A stretch of 64,000 nt of DNA, taken from Aaosphaeria pasadenensis. Taxonomy: Eukaryota > Ascomycota > Dothideomycetes > Pleosporales. Positions 12,101 through 23,104 of this stretch are shown here, piece after piece (the first letter of the stretch is position 1; each line of letters begins with the position of its first letter). The position numbers and the translations under genes were made by a program. The notes beneath the pieces were generated by a model that saw nothing but the letters and a program-made list of their open reading frames with translations, was not told the DNA's origin and made no database searches. The DNA is taken from positions 1 to 64,000 of the forward strand of contig JAKLMB010000035.1 in assembly GCA_022813625.1 (NCBI GenBank), in the 5' to 3' direction.

Positions 12101-12825
12101 TTGTGACAGTGACAGAGACACAAAAGAGGAGGCTCGGCATTGACCACCCTAAAAGGCTGGACGGCATGCATGCTCTTGGTGTTACATACCTAAAGCAGCA
12201 TCGATTAGAAGAGGCGGAGGAGGTGTTAATAGAGGTGACGGAGGCACGCAAAAAGAGGCTCGGCATCGACCACCACGAAACACTAGACTGCATGAGCAAT
12301 CTTGGTCTTGCATACCTAAAGCAGAAACGATTCGAGGAGGCGGAGGAGCTGCTCGTAGAGGTGACGGAGGTACGCAAAAAAGTGCTCGGCATCGACCACC
12401 GCGAAACTCTACGCAGCATGTCTCATCTTGCCCATATATACTTCGATCAAAGTCGATGGGAGAAGGCGGAGAAGTTGCTTGTAACGGTGATGAAGGCAAG
12501 GCCCGATCTTGACAGCCCAGAAACAATGAGCTCGATGAGCATGATTGCTCTTGCATGGAAAAAGCAGGGGCGTCATGCAGAGGCTCTGCGCATGCTGAGG
12601 GAATGTGTACACCATTCCCGTCGCATATTGAGTATCAACCATGCAGTCTTCTTTCTATCTCAACAAGAGATGCTTGAAAAGTGGGAGGAGGAGGAAGAAG
12701 AAGAAGAAGAAGAAGAAGAAGAAGATAAGGGGGAAAAAGAAGACAAGAAGGAGAAGGAAGATAAGAGGGAAGAGGGAGATATGGAGAAGGAGGAGCAGCA
12801 GGGAGAAGATGACGAGCAACCGTGA
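9114..12825 (+). CDS. NLR-like STAND protein: membrane helix, alpha/beta-hydrolase, NB-ARC, TPR
   Basis: Predicted 1154 residues, exons 9114-9313, 9365-9602, 9650-9709, 9800-10105 and 10165-12825. Residues 8-27 form a hydrophobic helix. A lipase-like alpha/beta-hydrolase follows, with HGLG near 72, nucleophile elbow GHSYGG near 157 and GTPHHGS. The NB-ARC NTPase has P-loop GLGGTGKT (about 366) and Walker B WLVVIDNADD (about 449). From about 769 there are some eight kinesin-light-chain-type TPRs of 42 residues with the recurring core EEAEELLVEVTEARKKRLGIDH. The tail is a run of about 14 Glu followed by a Glu/Lys-rich end, encoded by a GAA microsatellite. Fungal proteins of this build are viewed as innate-immunity or allorecognition receptors. 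The donor at 9603 is GTGGGT. The exon 4/5 junction was chosen to restore the SVDHSGLNKF frame and is the least certain point. Confidence 0.85.
12685..12726 (+). repeat. GAG/GAA trinucleotide microsatellite in the NLR tail
   Basis: Contiguous GAG and GAA codons encode a poly-Glu run at the C-terminus of the NLR-like protein. Such a repeat can change length by slippage, so the tail is probably variable between strains. Confidence 0.85.
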
Positions 12826-13148
12826 AATTTTGGTTGCAATCCTTTTGAGAGAATGACAATTGAAGGGAAGGTAGTGGAGCTTTTAGGATCATAAGAGAGG
12901 AACGGGGGAAATGTTGAGCCAGCTCGTGTATTTGCAAATGTTTCGGATTGGCTACAAGTGAAAGGGAATTATATTTTACGGGATATCTTTGCAGTTCTTT
13001 TCACGATACCTTCAATTGACCGAGGCCTTAATATCAAAGGGGCCAAGAGAGAGGCTATGTAGTTAGGCTAACTCGTAGCCTTTTCACTCGATTAATCTAT
13101 CTCTCCTCTCTTTATCTCAACGGTTTACTATGCTAGGGAGCGGTAAAA
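12826..13148. other. Spacer between the NLR gene and its TPR relic
   Basis: No coding signal. An imperfect hairpin around 13051-13080 pairs aggcta with tagcct and surrounds the near-palindrome gttaggctaac. It may be the 3' UTR of the NLR gene. Confidence 0.4.
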
Positions 13149-13151
13149 TTA

Positions 13152-13494
13152 GGCAGAGAAGCTCTTGGTAAAATCGACAGAGGTGTGTGACAACAAGCCC
13201 GGCGCTGACCATTTCGCGTCAAGCAAGCCTGATCTCGCATTAATATACTTGAACCAGGGCCAAAGGGAGGAGGCAGAAAGGCTACCTGTGGAAGCAACAG
13301 AGACTACTAGCAATGGCAAGCTAATCATCAACGACTTACACTTGCTAGCAAAACCTCATGACCCAACAACAACATACTCAAGACAAGGCCGATGGGAGGA
13401 GGCAGAGAAGCTATCTACGAAAGTGATAAAAACGAGTTCGGAATTAGGAATCCGCACACGACAACGACCATTTCTAACCTTGCTCTTTTAAGGT
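13152..13494 (+). pseudogene. Decayed TPR fragment related to the NLR C-terminus
   Basis: The open frame ending at 13491 contains three recognisable TPR cores: AEKLLVKSTEV, LALIYLNQGQREEAERL and TYSRQGRWEEAEKL. These are close to the repeats of the NLR just upstream. There is no proper start and no NB-ARC. At the end the frame is shifted: the other frame reads PHTTTTISNLALL, matching the expected HPDT..SNLAL of the next repeat, followed at once by TAA. This is what a broken repeat array looks like, either the lost end of an originally longer NLR or the remains of a second copy. Confidence 0.7.
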
Positions 13495-13589
13495 GAATTT
13501 AGAGGCCATACACAAGTACAAGTAGTTAGATTAATGTAACTAAAGGATGTAACTAAGATTCCCTTGTACTTACAAGTACTTGTAGAGTT

Positions 13590-13629
13590 CAACAAGCGAG
13601 CGCAATCCGCGGATTGCGCTCGCTTGTTG
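13590..13629. repeat. Perfect 40-bp palindrome
   Basis: Bases 13590-13609 (starting caacaagcga) are exactly the reverse complement of 13610-13629, with no loop; the centre is ccgcgg. A partly similar word, gagctcgcttg, follows at 13637-13647. Possible origins are a miniature inverted-repeat element footprint, a back-to-back pair of terminal repeats, or a dimeric binding site. Confidence 0.9.
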
Positions 13630-13660
13630 GATTCTTGAGCTCGCTTGCTAGATTTTGATC

Positions 13661-13687
13661 ATCTGATAAGATAAGATTTGATAAGAT
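13661..13687 (+). promoter_or_regulatory. GATA cluster including an iron-GATA (SreA-type) consensus
   Basis: Four GATA motifs lie within 27 bp. The first is embedded in ATCTGATAA (13661-13669), an exact match to ATCWGATAA, the consensus bound by fungal iron-sensing GATA repressors (SreA/Urbs1 type). It lies about 355 bp before the start codon of the solute-binding-like gene. AreA-type nitrogen factors could also bind the plain GATA motifs. Confidence 0.5.
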
Positions 13688-14023
13688 ACGATCTTTCGTG
13701 TGGGTCTCTTAACTACTTCCAGTACTTCGGTACGCACTGCCAATGCTAATGAGGTACTCTTCCGGATGGTAGGCACACACGGCGATTTGATAGGTACCGC
13801 TTAGTGAATTGAGTTTTGTCGCTGAATAATTAGATAGATCCGGCAACCTGCAGCCGCGTGTGCATGCTCAAGTCTGCGGTGATATATCCATCAGTTATGG
13901 GTGCAACGACGATACACTGCAGTGAAATGTGTATATATACTTTCCCGATGAACGCCTTGTAGAAGTGTCTCACCAGCAGCTTCAATCAATTCTCACTGCA
14001 CTTGTGATCAGTATCCTCTCACC

Positions 14024-15699
14024 ATGCGTTTCAGTACACAGTTCGCTGCCACAACGCTACTTGCCTCTGCTGCCCATGCTGTCTGGAAGGAAGGCTGCAG
14101 GAGCGCAAAATGGGATTCACAGGAAGACTTCTGGCTCAACAAGTACGAGCCGAATGAGAGTCTGCCATTCGTTCCAACGTACAATGGTACCTATGTTACG
14201 ATCAGGAACCGACAGCGCCGCTACGTTGTTCTCCACTGCTCTGATGAGCGCCCACCCACGTCGGTCGTGGGCGAGGAAGCACTCTTCGTGAAGGTTCCTG
14301 TTGAGAGCGTTGAGGTACACGATGGTTTTACTCAGGACCTGATCGACGTAAGCATCTATCCATGAGGTAATGCCACCTTTCATATCCACTAACCCGCCTT
14401 TTAGATGCTTGGTATGTCCTCTGCCATCAAGCGAACGGGTGCCTATGCCGATGTCACGAATAGTTGCATTCGTGGCAACATGCTTGCGAACCGTACCTTC
14501 GATGAATCCAAGTGGGATCGGACTGAGCCTGCCAATGTCACCTTCTACGGCAATGTTGCCGCCTCCGACCCTAAAAAGGTTCTCATTTATAGCAACGGAG
14601 GCCAGGCACCGCTAGTTCAGCTTGCTTACATCAAGTTCCTTGGTATGTTCTGGGGAATGGAGGAGACTGCCAATGAGATCTACAGCAAAATTTCTGCAAA
14701 CTACCGCTGTGCTGCAGCTCGCATCGAGGACTTGGTCATCAAGAATGAGTTCCCTATAGGGGCCTGGATCTCCGCTATCCAGAGCAACGGGAAGGAACTC
14801 ACTGTTTTTCAGAATGACTGGTGGAACGTCTTGGCCGCAGATGCCGGTTCCAAATTGGTCAACGTTAGCAGTGAGGCTAAGGCCCCCGAGGACGCATGGT
14901 CTGCGCCTGGTGCCTACATCATGGATGCTAATAAGGAGAGCGTCCTCTCCAAGGAGTCCTTTGCTATCATCGATACTTCTTACTACGATCAGGTTAAGGA
15001 AAAGAATGTGGTCATTAACTTTGAGAATAACAGCCCTCGTGTCGATGTGAAAAACTACGCTCAGCGCTCTGGTATGGGTATCAGCGCTTTTGCCATCAAG
15101 GAAAAGAACGTCTACTTATCTGACAAGGCAACTAACCGCAACTTGCGTCATAGTAAGTTTCGTACATGGTCAGAAAAAGTCGTTTCTTACTCAACATCAT
15201 CTCAGATTTCTTCGACCGAGGTCTCGCCCGTCCTGATCTTGCTCTTCTTGACTTGATCTCCGTCCTCAAGCCTGGTTTCAACTCCGGCTACACGACGGCT
15301 TTCCTCCGATCCATCGAGAAGCCGGATGAGATGGACCCTCAGCGTTCCATGGACAACCAATGTGTCAAAAAAGGTGAGGAAGTGAGCTCTCTCAAGCTCA
15401 ACCAATGCAAGCTCCCCGAGTGGGCGACTGGATACCACGCTGCTGGTGTCAGTGCCGATGCCTACGGTCGCAACGGGAAGAACGTCAAGTCTCTTGCCCT
15501 CGACGGCAAGTCTAGTGGTCTTACTGGTGGGCAAAAGGCAGGTATCTCTGTTGGATCCATCATTGGTGGTCTCCTTGTCATCAGTGCCGCCGTCTTCGGT
15601 GTCATGGTGTGCAAGCGCAAGCGCAGCACCCAAAAGACGAGGGAGATGGAGGAGGGAAAGCTTGATAGCCCAAGCCCCAGCCCCAGTATTAAGGTATAA
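14024..15699 (+). CDS. Type I membrane protein with periplasmic-binding-protein-like ectodomain
   Basis: Predicted 521 residues, exons 14024-14347, 14405-15152 and 15206-15699. A signal peptide (about 1-19) precedes an ectodomain of about 450 residues with several N-glycosylation sites. A single membrane helix (about 470-492) is followed by a basic stop-transfer CKRKR and a short Ser/Pro tail. The ectodomain recalls bacterial class III solute-binding proteins (TroA/FecB/BtuF group). There is an early block with the pattern VESVEVHDGF...LG...IKRTG, and a middle block, IKFLGMFWGMEETANEIY, like the helical linker region of those proteins. This family call is from pattern memory only. A role in catching a small ligand such as an iron or cobalamin complex is inference, supported weakly by the upstream iron-GATA match. 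Confidence 0.7.
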
Positions 15700-17879
15700 A
15701 TCAAAGTAATGTTCAATGTGAATTATACACAGATAGCCGGAATTCTAGCATGATGATTATCAGAACGATTACTTCTTACCATCACCCATTTTACTGTGCT
15801 TTTGTCAGAATTCATTGCCTGATTCTATCCTCAAATGACATTCACACGATATGGTGAGCCTCGATAAAGCTGCGAACCGAGTGTCATCTCTCGATCGTTG
15901 GAATGGGCAGCCACTATTGTGGGTGTTACACTTAGACATTGTCGCGCATAGACGCCTCTGTAGTAGGGAGTATCACAGGCACGACCCGCAATCGGTGGAT
16001 AGGTAGGATAGGTAGATATTTGACTCTGTCGATAGGCCTCGTGAGGTAGGTGGATGATGCCTCGATCTCTCTCGGCAGCCCTGATCGATCTATGTATGCC
16101 CTGCCTAGTGCCCTTCCCCATACACGTGACCCCCGAATAGCCTCATCTATCCTGCTACACCACAATATATAGAGATTACTGATATTGTATGCTGATCGCC
16201 GAGCGCTGTCACTGACTGATTGACTGACCGATCGAACATTTCGGATATCATTGAGACCTGATGGCGTTAAGCTAGATCATCTGTGAATCACAGCTTGTCT
16301 TTGTTCATTAATTGTACGCTAGATATTGACATATTTGGGAATTATACCAAGCGCGGGCGGACAGACAGAGAACGAAGCACCCCCTTTTGGCCTCTGGGCT
16401 GGTTTCACGTTCTGTAAGCAAGACTCGAAGGATTCGGCCATGACAAATAGTCCTATGAGTAGGGGAAATAAGTAAATTGTGTTTTGGTTCATATTTCAAT
16501 GTGATGTCCTATTGCTTGTGCATGGAACTGTGTGATATAATACCATTTCCGAGTGAATGGTGTGCTAATATCATTGCCCAATGATATGGTACTGACACTG
16601 TCCGAGCATAAACAAATCTAGAGCGCCTGCCAGTGCCATACTTAAAATCATGATCAAGACGAAATCTATGGAGCGAGTGTCGTCCAATTCTACATCGGAG
16701 TGACTATTAGATACTAGTAGTACGTACCAGCAAGTACAGGGTACTTCGCCATCTACTCGATTGCGTGTGCACACACACGTACCCCCATAGCTACGCAAGT
16801 AGACCCACCCAACGAAAAATGACAACCCCAACTACAACGACGACAAAATAGAAAACAGAAGGCCAGGACTATCGTGCCATCGTACTATCCCACAGACGAT
16901 GAATATACTGCGCCGTCGGAGTTCACAGTGGGGTTGGGTCGCGGTGCCCTAACGTATGTATACGCGCGGCGAGGTACGGTACCGCGCAAAAGGCAAACGC
17001 CACGGTTTGCGGTACGCTACGCCACGCTGAGGGTGTACCTACCCGTACTGTGCGGGTCGAACCGTGGGAGTTGGTATTTATTGGCGTGTCGTTTTTCTAT
17101 GGTTGAGGGATCGGGCTTTGGGTGGGGAGCTGAAGTGGGAGCTGAACGCTTGAGCGTGTATGCTTACGGTTCACAGTACAGATGAATGGGTGATAGGGCT
17201 TATGTATTTGGCAAGGAGGCAGAGACAACTTTGTTGGTCTCTCTTATGAGGGACTTCGCTGGTAGGTAAGTGATATGCACTCTGTAAGGCGTCCGTAAAA
17301 CTCCGTTGATATCGCTACATCTGCACGAAGCGTGCAGCATACATAATTGCTAGAGGGCCCAGTAGAGAGGAAACGAACACGATTTGGATTATTACGCCGA
17401 TCATGACTTCATGTTGGAAGGACTCAAACTCGGGAAGACGGGAGGACGAAAGATAAAAATAACACGGGAAAGGTGCAGATCATGTCCTCGTTCCGTAATG
17501 AGAGATCAGGGTTTTGCAAGACAAGGGAGAGATACTTGAATCTGATTGGTTGGTTGGGTGTGGCTATGAGCATGAATGTGGCTGTGGTCCCAGTGGTTTG
17601 AACAACAAGAATTCATGACAGGATGGAATGATTTCGAGAGGGAAGAGAATTAGGCCGTTCATTATTATTTTTCTCTGGTCTGTGATTCTGTGGCTTCATC
17701 CGGTGCGGCTGTAACCATTCCATTTGGCTCGTAAACCTGAACCTTGGATCTTCCAGGTGTGACGTGAGTGGACGGGGACCCTTGAACAACAACGATGAGT
17801 AGAGAGGATGGGGAGGAGATTCTGTGGAGAACCCAGACAAGTCACAGCAAAGGCATACGCAATACCCGTAACTCTTAAC
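15700..17879. other. Gene-free region
   Basis: About 2.2 kb. Short purine-rich tracts around 16000 and several frames (for example 16874-17185, which lacks an ATG) show no support as genes. No tRNA A/B-box pair was noticed. Confidence 0.45.
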
Positions 17880-18475
17880 TCTTAACTCTTCATTCTTTCA
17901 ACCTCAGCCTCTCTCTCTTCTTTCTCTTACTCCACTTCCATTTACTTCGCCTTCGTCACCTCACTTCTCCACTGCGCTCGCTGTCAACAACACGACAAAC
18001 ACGACACGACACGACACTCTCTGCCCTACTTAACAACACCACCTCTCCTCCTCTTTCACACCTCCTCTCTCGCTTCCTGAGACACTTGAACGCGCCTATA
18101 CTACAAGGCACCTCGACACTCGCTACAAACTCTCCCAGCCTTTGTTGCTTTGCATCATATTGCAGTACCACCTCATCCCTTCCCGCCTTACTGACCTCCC
18201 ATCGTCAATCTCCTCTGATCTCTCCTCCGTCCAACACCAACACAAACGCGCGCACGACCACCACTCCGCATCTTACCTTGTCCTGCGAACGCCCGACTCA
18301 TTTGCCGCATTCGATTACATCCGTTTCATTGCATTCCAATCCAATCGATTCCCGTGCCGAACTCCCACCTACCTCGTACCTACACCCTACCCTCGTAACA
18401 TCTGCAACACCGTCAGCCTTGGTCCTTCCTTCCGCCGACTGTGCTCCTCCCTTCCAATCTCGGTCTTCGCACATC
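17880..18475 (+). promoter_or_regulatory. Pyrimidine-rich leader of the rhomboid gene
   Basis: Strong C+T bias on the plus strand for about 600 bp directly before the start codon, typical of promoters and 5' UTRs of well-expressed filamentous-fungal genes. The rhomboid frame stays open back to about 18086, but no in-frame ATG lies upstream of 18476. Confidence 0.5.
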
Positions 18476-20298
18476 ATGGCTGCCAACGCCTACTACAACA
18501 GCTCCAACACATTCTCTCCCAATGCCACATCACACCAGCAGTCAGGCACAATAGGAGGTGCCTCACCTCCCCCGCCTCCTCCTCCCGACAAATCTACACA
18601 CTCAATCTCCCCCGTCACCTCTCCCTTCGACGACCCGAACAACAGATACAACAACTATCCCTCCGACTCGCAACAACATCTCGTCTCGGGCGGCGCCGCC
18701 CCGGCAGGCTACCAGGGCTATAACGACGATACCACCTACCACGGCGCAGGAGCTCCCAGTCGATACGATCCACCCGCGCAGTACGGACAGAGCCACGACC
18801 CTTTTGCTGACCAAAACGCGATTCAGCTCCAGAACCAAGGGAAGATGGGCGAGCATTCGAATCCGTATGGTGCGGATCCCGAGAACCATATATATACAGG
18901 TCCTCCAAATGGGGGAGGCTATCCCGACAAGAGGAGGCGGAAGAAGAAGCCGTTCTTGAAGAGGAAAATAACATGGGTTGTTTACATTTTGACGGCGGTG
19001 CAGATTGGTGTTTTTGTCGGTGAACTGATTAGGAATGGTAAGTTTATGGTGCTAAGGGTCTTCAAAATGGAATGCGATACTGATTATTGAATGTCTAGCT
19101 ATCCTCACGAAAACGCCTATTCAGTTGAAACCCCAGTTTAATATCATGATCGGGCCGTCGCCGTACGTTCTGATCAACATGGGCGCCCGTTACCCGCCCT
19201 GCATGCACAACATCCGCGGTGTGACCGACCACAACGAAATGGTGTATTGGAACTGCCCGAACACCACTTCCCAGGAACCGGCTGACAATCACTGCTCGCT
19301 GCAAGAACTCTGTGGCATGGGATCTGGTGTCCCGGAGCAGACATATCCCACACCGTTCGATGACCGCTCGCATGAGCCGAACCAGTGGTGGCGCTTCATC
19401 ACGCCCATCTTCCTCCACGCCGGTCTCATTCACATTGGTTTCAACATGTTGCTCCAGGTGACGCTCGGTCGAGATATGGAAAAAGAGATTGGACCACTAC
19501 GCTTTGCACTCGTCTACTTCTCCGCAGGAATTTTCGGTAATGTGCTTGGTGGGAACTACGCTGCGGAGAACCTCCCTAGTGTCGGTGCCTCAGGCTCATT
19601 GTTCGGTATCCTCGCTCTCGTCCTTCTCGATCTCCTCTACAATTGGTCTTCCCGCCCCTCCCCCGTCAAGGACCTTCTCTTCCTGATCCTCGACATATGC
19701 ATTGCCTTTGTCCTCGGTCTCCTTCCTGGCCTAGACAACTTCGCCCATATTGGCGGTTTCCTCTGCGGTCTTGTGCTGGGTATCTGCCTCATGCATTCGC
19801 CTCAGGCTCTGCGTGAGCGCATTGGCACCGATGAACCTCCCTACGCATCTGTGCATAATGCAGACAACTCCCAAGGGGCGGATGGCACCAAGCCCGCCTT
19901 CGCAATCCCCGCGATCGTCAAGCAACCTGTGGGATTCTTTAAAGGCCGTAAGCCCTTCTGGTGGGCATGGTGGATTGTGCGTGCCGGCGCTCTCGTCGCA
20001 GTCTTCATCGGCTTCATCCTGTTGCTGAGGAACTTCTACGAGTTCAGGAACGAGTGTTCCTGGTGTTACCGTCTCTCGTGTCTTGTAAGTCTACCTCCAC
20101 TCACTTGTTATTGATGGAACATTTTGCTAACTGTGCATCTCTAAACAGCCTGTCCGCGACTGGTGCGAGAATCAACACTTTGACCTTGACTCCACGAGTG
20201 AGAATCCGTCTCGAATGATGATAAGAGAGCTCTTCGGCTCGGCAGCGGGACCCGTCGATCTAAGTGCGGCAATGGCCGCTCAGGCTTTCACTGCATAG
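18476..20298 (+). CDS. Rhomboid-family intramembrane serine protease
   Basis: Predicted 565 residues, exons 18476-19037, 19099-20084 and 20149-20298. The N-terminal 160 residues are Pro/Gln/Tyr-rich and cytosolic. A basic KRRRKKK cluster precedes the first membrane helix. The rhomboid core has the WWRF..IFLHAGLIHIGFN segment, the catalytic GASGS (Ser about 352) and the catalytic His in AHIGGF (about 404), so the Ser-His dyad is intact. An extra membrane helix lies near the C-terminus, followed by a Cys-rich turn and a tail with a conserved-looking DWCE. Size and N-terminal extension fit secretory-pathway rhomboids of Pezizomycotina rather than the mitochondrial Pcp1 type. The substrate is unknown. 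Confidence 0.9.
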
Positions 20299-21863
20299 TT
20301 CCCTTTGCAATTTTTCTTGATCACGTTATGAACAATGTCGTTTTTCCCTATTTATAAACCATAATCATTTGGGCATGTTTTTTGTGCCATCCGCCCATCC
20401 AAAAAGACCCACGGCCCCTTTTTGTTTTCTCATATCGAGCCTTGGAATCAAGATAAGTCGGCTTGGACGAAGGAAAGGGCCGAAGGAAGTAAGCAAGGAA
20501 AGAAGGAATACCAAGACGAATGGAGATACAAGAGTTGTATGGGCTCGTTAGCCGCGAGCCATCATCACGCATGGTGCAGTACCACAAGCGTCAGAATCAG
20601 CATCAGAATAAATATCACAACTTCCCTACCAGTAAGGAGGGAGAAAATATCATCGTCAAATGAACAAACAATGTATGGATGAATGAATGAATGAACATAA
20701 GAGTGAACGCGCTAGTGCAAGAAATTGAAATAACCCCTGATATGAAAAGTATCTAACATTAACCTCGTGATGAGACAGACAAAAGCCACGGAGGTCCGCG
20801 GAAACGATTGTAATATGAAAAGTCTAGCTCACTGAGAGAACTTCTCATCAATGTTTTTATTTGGAATCGTGGAACTCTAGTGGTCGCAGTGACGGCATGG
20901 AAGCCATTCTCCGTTACGGTAAGCGGCACATTGATCGGCATTGTCGGCACCGACATCAACATCTCCATCGGCACAGACTTCAACGACATCATTCATCGAT
21001 GAATTTGCACCTCCTACGAGATATCCTCAACATTTCCCTTCTAAGATATCAATAACAAACAATTGGAACAATGTGTGCTTCGAATTAATTACACAAAGAA
21101 AGATATAGGGCTAGAAGTGGTAGTTGATGTCTTACATCCCCACTAGGACGCCCAGAAACATAAGATCGTTCTCACAACTATGGATACATTCTGGCTCCGC
21201 ATTACATGTCCATTAATCTAGATGCAATTCCTTCGAGATGAGGTAATGTTTACACTGCATTGGACGGCCCGCGAATTTACATGTGATATGCGGTTATCGA
21301 TTTGGTGGTTGAGCAAACTGTTGATCTTGATAGACGAAACAATATGAAAATATTCCATAATGACGCAATTGTACAATGTCAAACGTAATTACTCGCATGA
21401 TCTGATTAAACAGCTATTCTCCGATATTAAACAAAATGCTATAGAGCAAACTGATAAGGAGATTTTTCGGAGCAGTGCTTTCCCAGCGGTTTCTCCGGGG
21501 CGAGGGAGCGCTTTGAATCCGAAAGTGTTCCGTCGGCGCCTTGCCGACCGAGAAGTGCCATTCTTTAGCTTCAACTTTGGAGCCGTGAAGGATTCAGCAG
21601 ATAGGCTTGTTGATGCAGGATGGCTTACTGATGTTTTGTCGGGCGGCAGATGATGGATAGATTGTGTTGAAGTATTTGCAATTCTATTTTGAGTGATGGG
21701 TTGTATGGCTTCAACTTATTATATATAGGATGCTATATTCGCTCCATTTGCTTTATCCTCATCACTCAGATATCAAACAATCATCTCTACTACAGCAACA
21801 GCCTCTTCTTCAACACATCTCTCAATACCTTCTCCAGCTTCACAGCATCTCCATCCTAACAAA
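20299..21863. other. Intergenic region rhomboid/cyanase
   Basis: About 1.6 kb without a firm gene. A GNN-periodic patch at about 20880-21005 and a 97-codon ORF at 21360-21653 are discussed separately. The region before 21864 is the cyanase promoter. Confidence 0.45.
21360..21653 (+). CDS. Possible 97-residue ORF, unsupported
   Basis: An ATG-started frame of 97 codons, no introns evident, encoding a basic peptide without a signal sequence or recognisable domain. Codon use is less biased than in neighbouring genes. It lies 210 bp before the cyanase start and could equally be chance in the promoter. I do not recognise it. Confidence 0.15.
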   Translation: MTQLYNVKRNYSHDLIKQLFSDIKQNAIEQTDKEIFRSSAFPAVSPGRGSALNPKVFRRRLADREVPFFSFNFGAVKDSADRLVDAGWLTDVLSGGR

Positions 21864-22474
21864 ATGGCCAACCTCAACCTCGCAACTCTCGACGTACGTA
21901 ACACTCAACCCTCCACACTTCCCCCTTCCTCCATCTCGACTAACATATCCCCAGGCCTCATTGGCACCCCGCCTCCCCCTCTCCTCCACCACCCTCTTCG
22001 ACGCCAAAAAGGCGAAGAACCTCTCCTTCGAAGCCATCGGCGCCGCCATCGGCCGCAACGAAGTCGCCGTCGCCTCTCTCTTCTACGGGCAAGCCCGCGC
22101 CTCCGCCGAGGACATCAAAGGCCTCTCCACCGTCCTCGACATCCCACACGACGTGCTCGAATCGCAGCTCGCTGGCTTCCCCGACCGCGGACGCACCCTC
22201 GACCTCCCTCCCCGCGATCCCCTCATCTACCGTCTCTTCGAGGTCGTCCAGAACTACGGATACGCCTACAAGGCAGTGCTCAACGAGAAGTTTGGCGACG
22301 GCATCATGAGTGCGATTAACTTCTCCACCAAGGTGGAGAGGGATGTCGATGATAAGGGCGAGTGGGCGGTTATTACCCTCAGGGGAAAGTGGTAAGTAGC
22401 TTCGCTCTTCTGGGTGATTGTTTCGTGTGGGCTTTTACTGACGATTGAACAGGCTTCCTCATGGCCGTTTCTAG
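21864..22474 (+). CDS. CYN1: Cyanate hydratase (cyanase)
   Basis: Predicted 162 residues, exons 21864-21893, 21955-22391 and 22453-22474. Cyanase converts cyanate and bicarbonate to carbamate, which decays to ammonia and CO2, so it detoxifies cyanate and yields nitrogen. An N-terminal helical DNA-binding-like fold precedes the catalytic C-terminal domain. The catalytic residues of the E. coli enzyme (Arg96, Glu99, Ser122) correspond to Arg103 and Glu106 in YRLFEVV and Ser129 in GIMSAINF, with identical spacing. The protein ends in LRGKWLPHGRF; the last six codons are on a 22-bp third exon. Length matches fungal cyanases (about 160). Confidence 0.96.
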
Positions 22475-23104
22475 ACTTTCTAGACTGAGTAGTGAGTGGG
22501 TATTTGGGAAAGTGAAAGTGAATATGAGATAGATGATTACGCCAGGCACCTGTGTTGCACAGTGCAAGACATGAATTCGCTGTCTAGATGACTAATTGGC
22601 TTTTGCTTCTTCCACCGCATTGTATATAATAATCCATTTCCATAGACTGCACATAATTATAGACCACGTTCCTTAAAGTTGCTATTAACAACCTATTGGT
22701 GATTTCAATTGGATGGGGGAGTGCCTGCCTTCTACTGGTCACCGCTCCCCAACAATCGCGACCTTTACCTTGGTAGCCTCACCGACCAACAATATTTATA
22801 TATTTAGGTGTCCACCTACCATCTCTCCGGGTTTTTCAGATTGGATCTGCCTTTGCCCTCCACCGAATACCTTTCCCTTTTCCTTCACTTCTATCCTATA
22901 TCAATTCCGCTTCCTTCCTCCTCATCACAGCCAGTTCTCTATATCCGCTCTCACACTGAGTTTCGAAGCTACAGATACCTCGAAATTCCGCTTTTGAGCC
23001 TCTCTCACAAATCGTTCCTTTCACTGATTCATCCACCAGAATCCCCAGTCTAGGCTTCACTGCCACTCGCAACTTCTCAAGGCTCGAGACTTCCCATCAC
23101 CATA
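22475..23104. other. Intergenic region cyanase/zinc-finger gene
   Basis: The cyanase 3' flank, then a pyrimidine-rich promoter and leader (about 22800-23100) of the next gene. No other feature seen. Confidence 0.5.

Larger units (their letters stand above)
13495..14023. other. Upstream region of the solute-binding-like gene
   Basis: Contains the palindrome and GATA cluster listed separately. Repeated acaagtac/gtacttgt words at 13509-13585 form imperfect inverted repeats beside the palindrome. The rest is ordinary promoter-like sequence. Confidence 0.5.

Noticed and set aside
12641..12856. Lys/Arg-rich ORF over the GAA repeat
   Set aside because: A frame shadow of the poly-Glu microsatellite of the NLR gene.
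13165..13491. Independent small TPR gene
   Set aside because: No start codon context, a frameshift in the last repeat and strong similarity to the adjacent NLR repeats fit a relic better.
16874..17185. 103-codon ORF
   Set aside because: Starts with GTG, not ATG; composition is unlike the neighbouring genes and no domain is visible.
18086..18475. N-terminal extension of the rhomboid protein
   Set aside because: The frame is open but has no ATG; low stop density is explained by the pyrimidine-rich leader.
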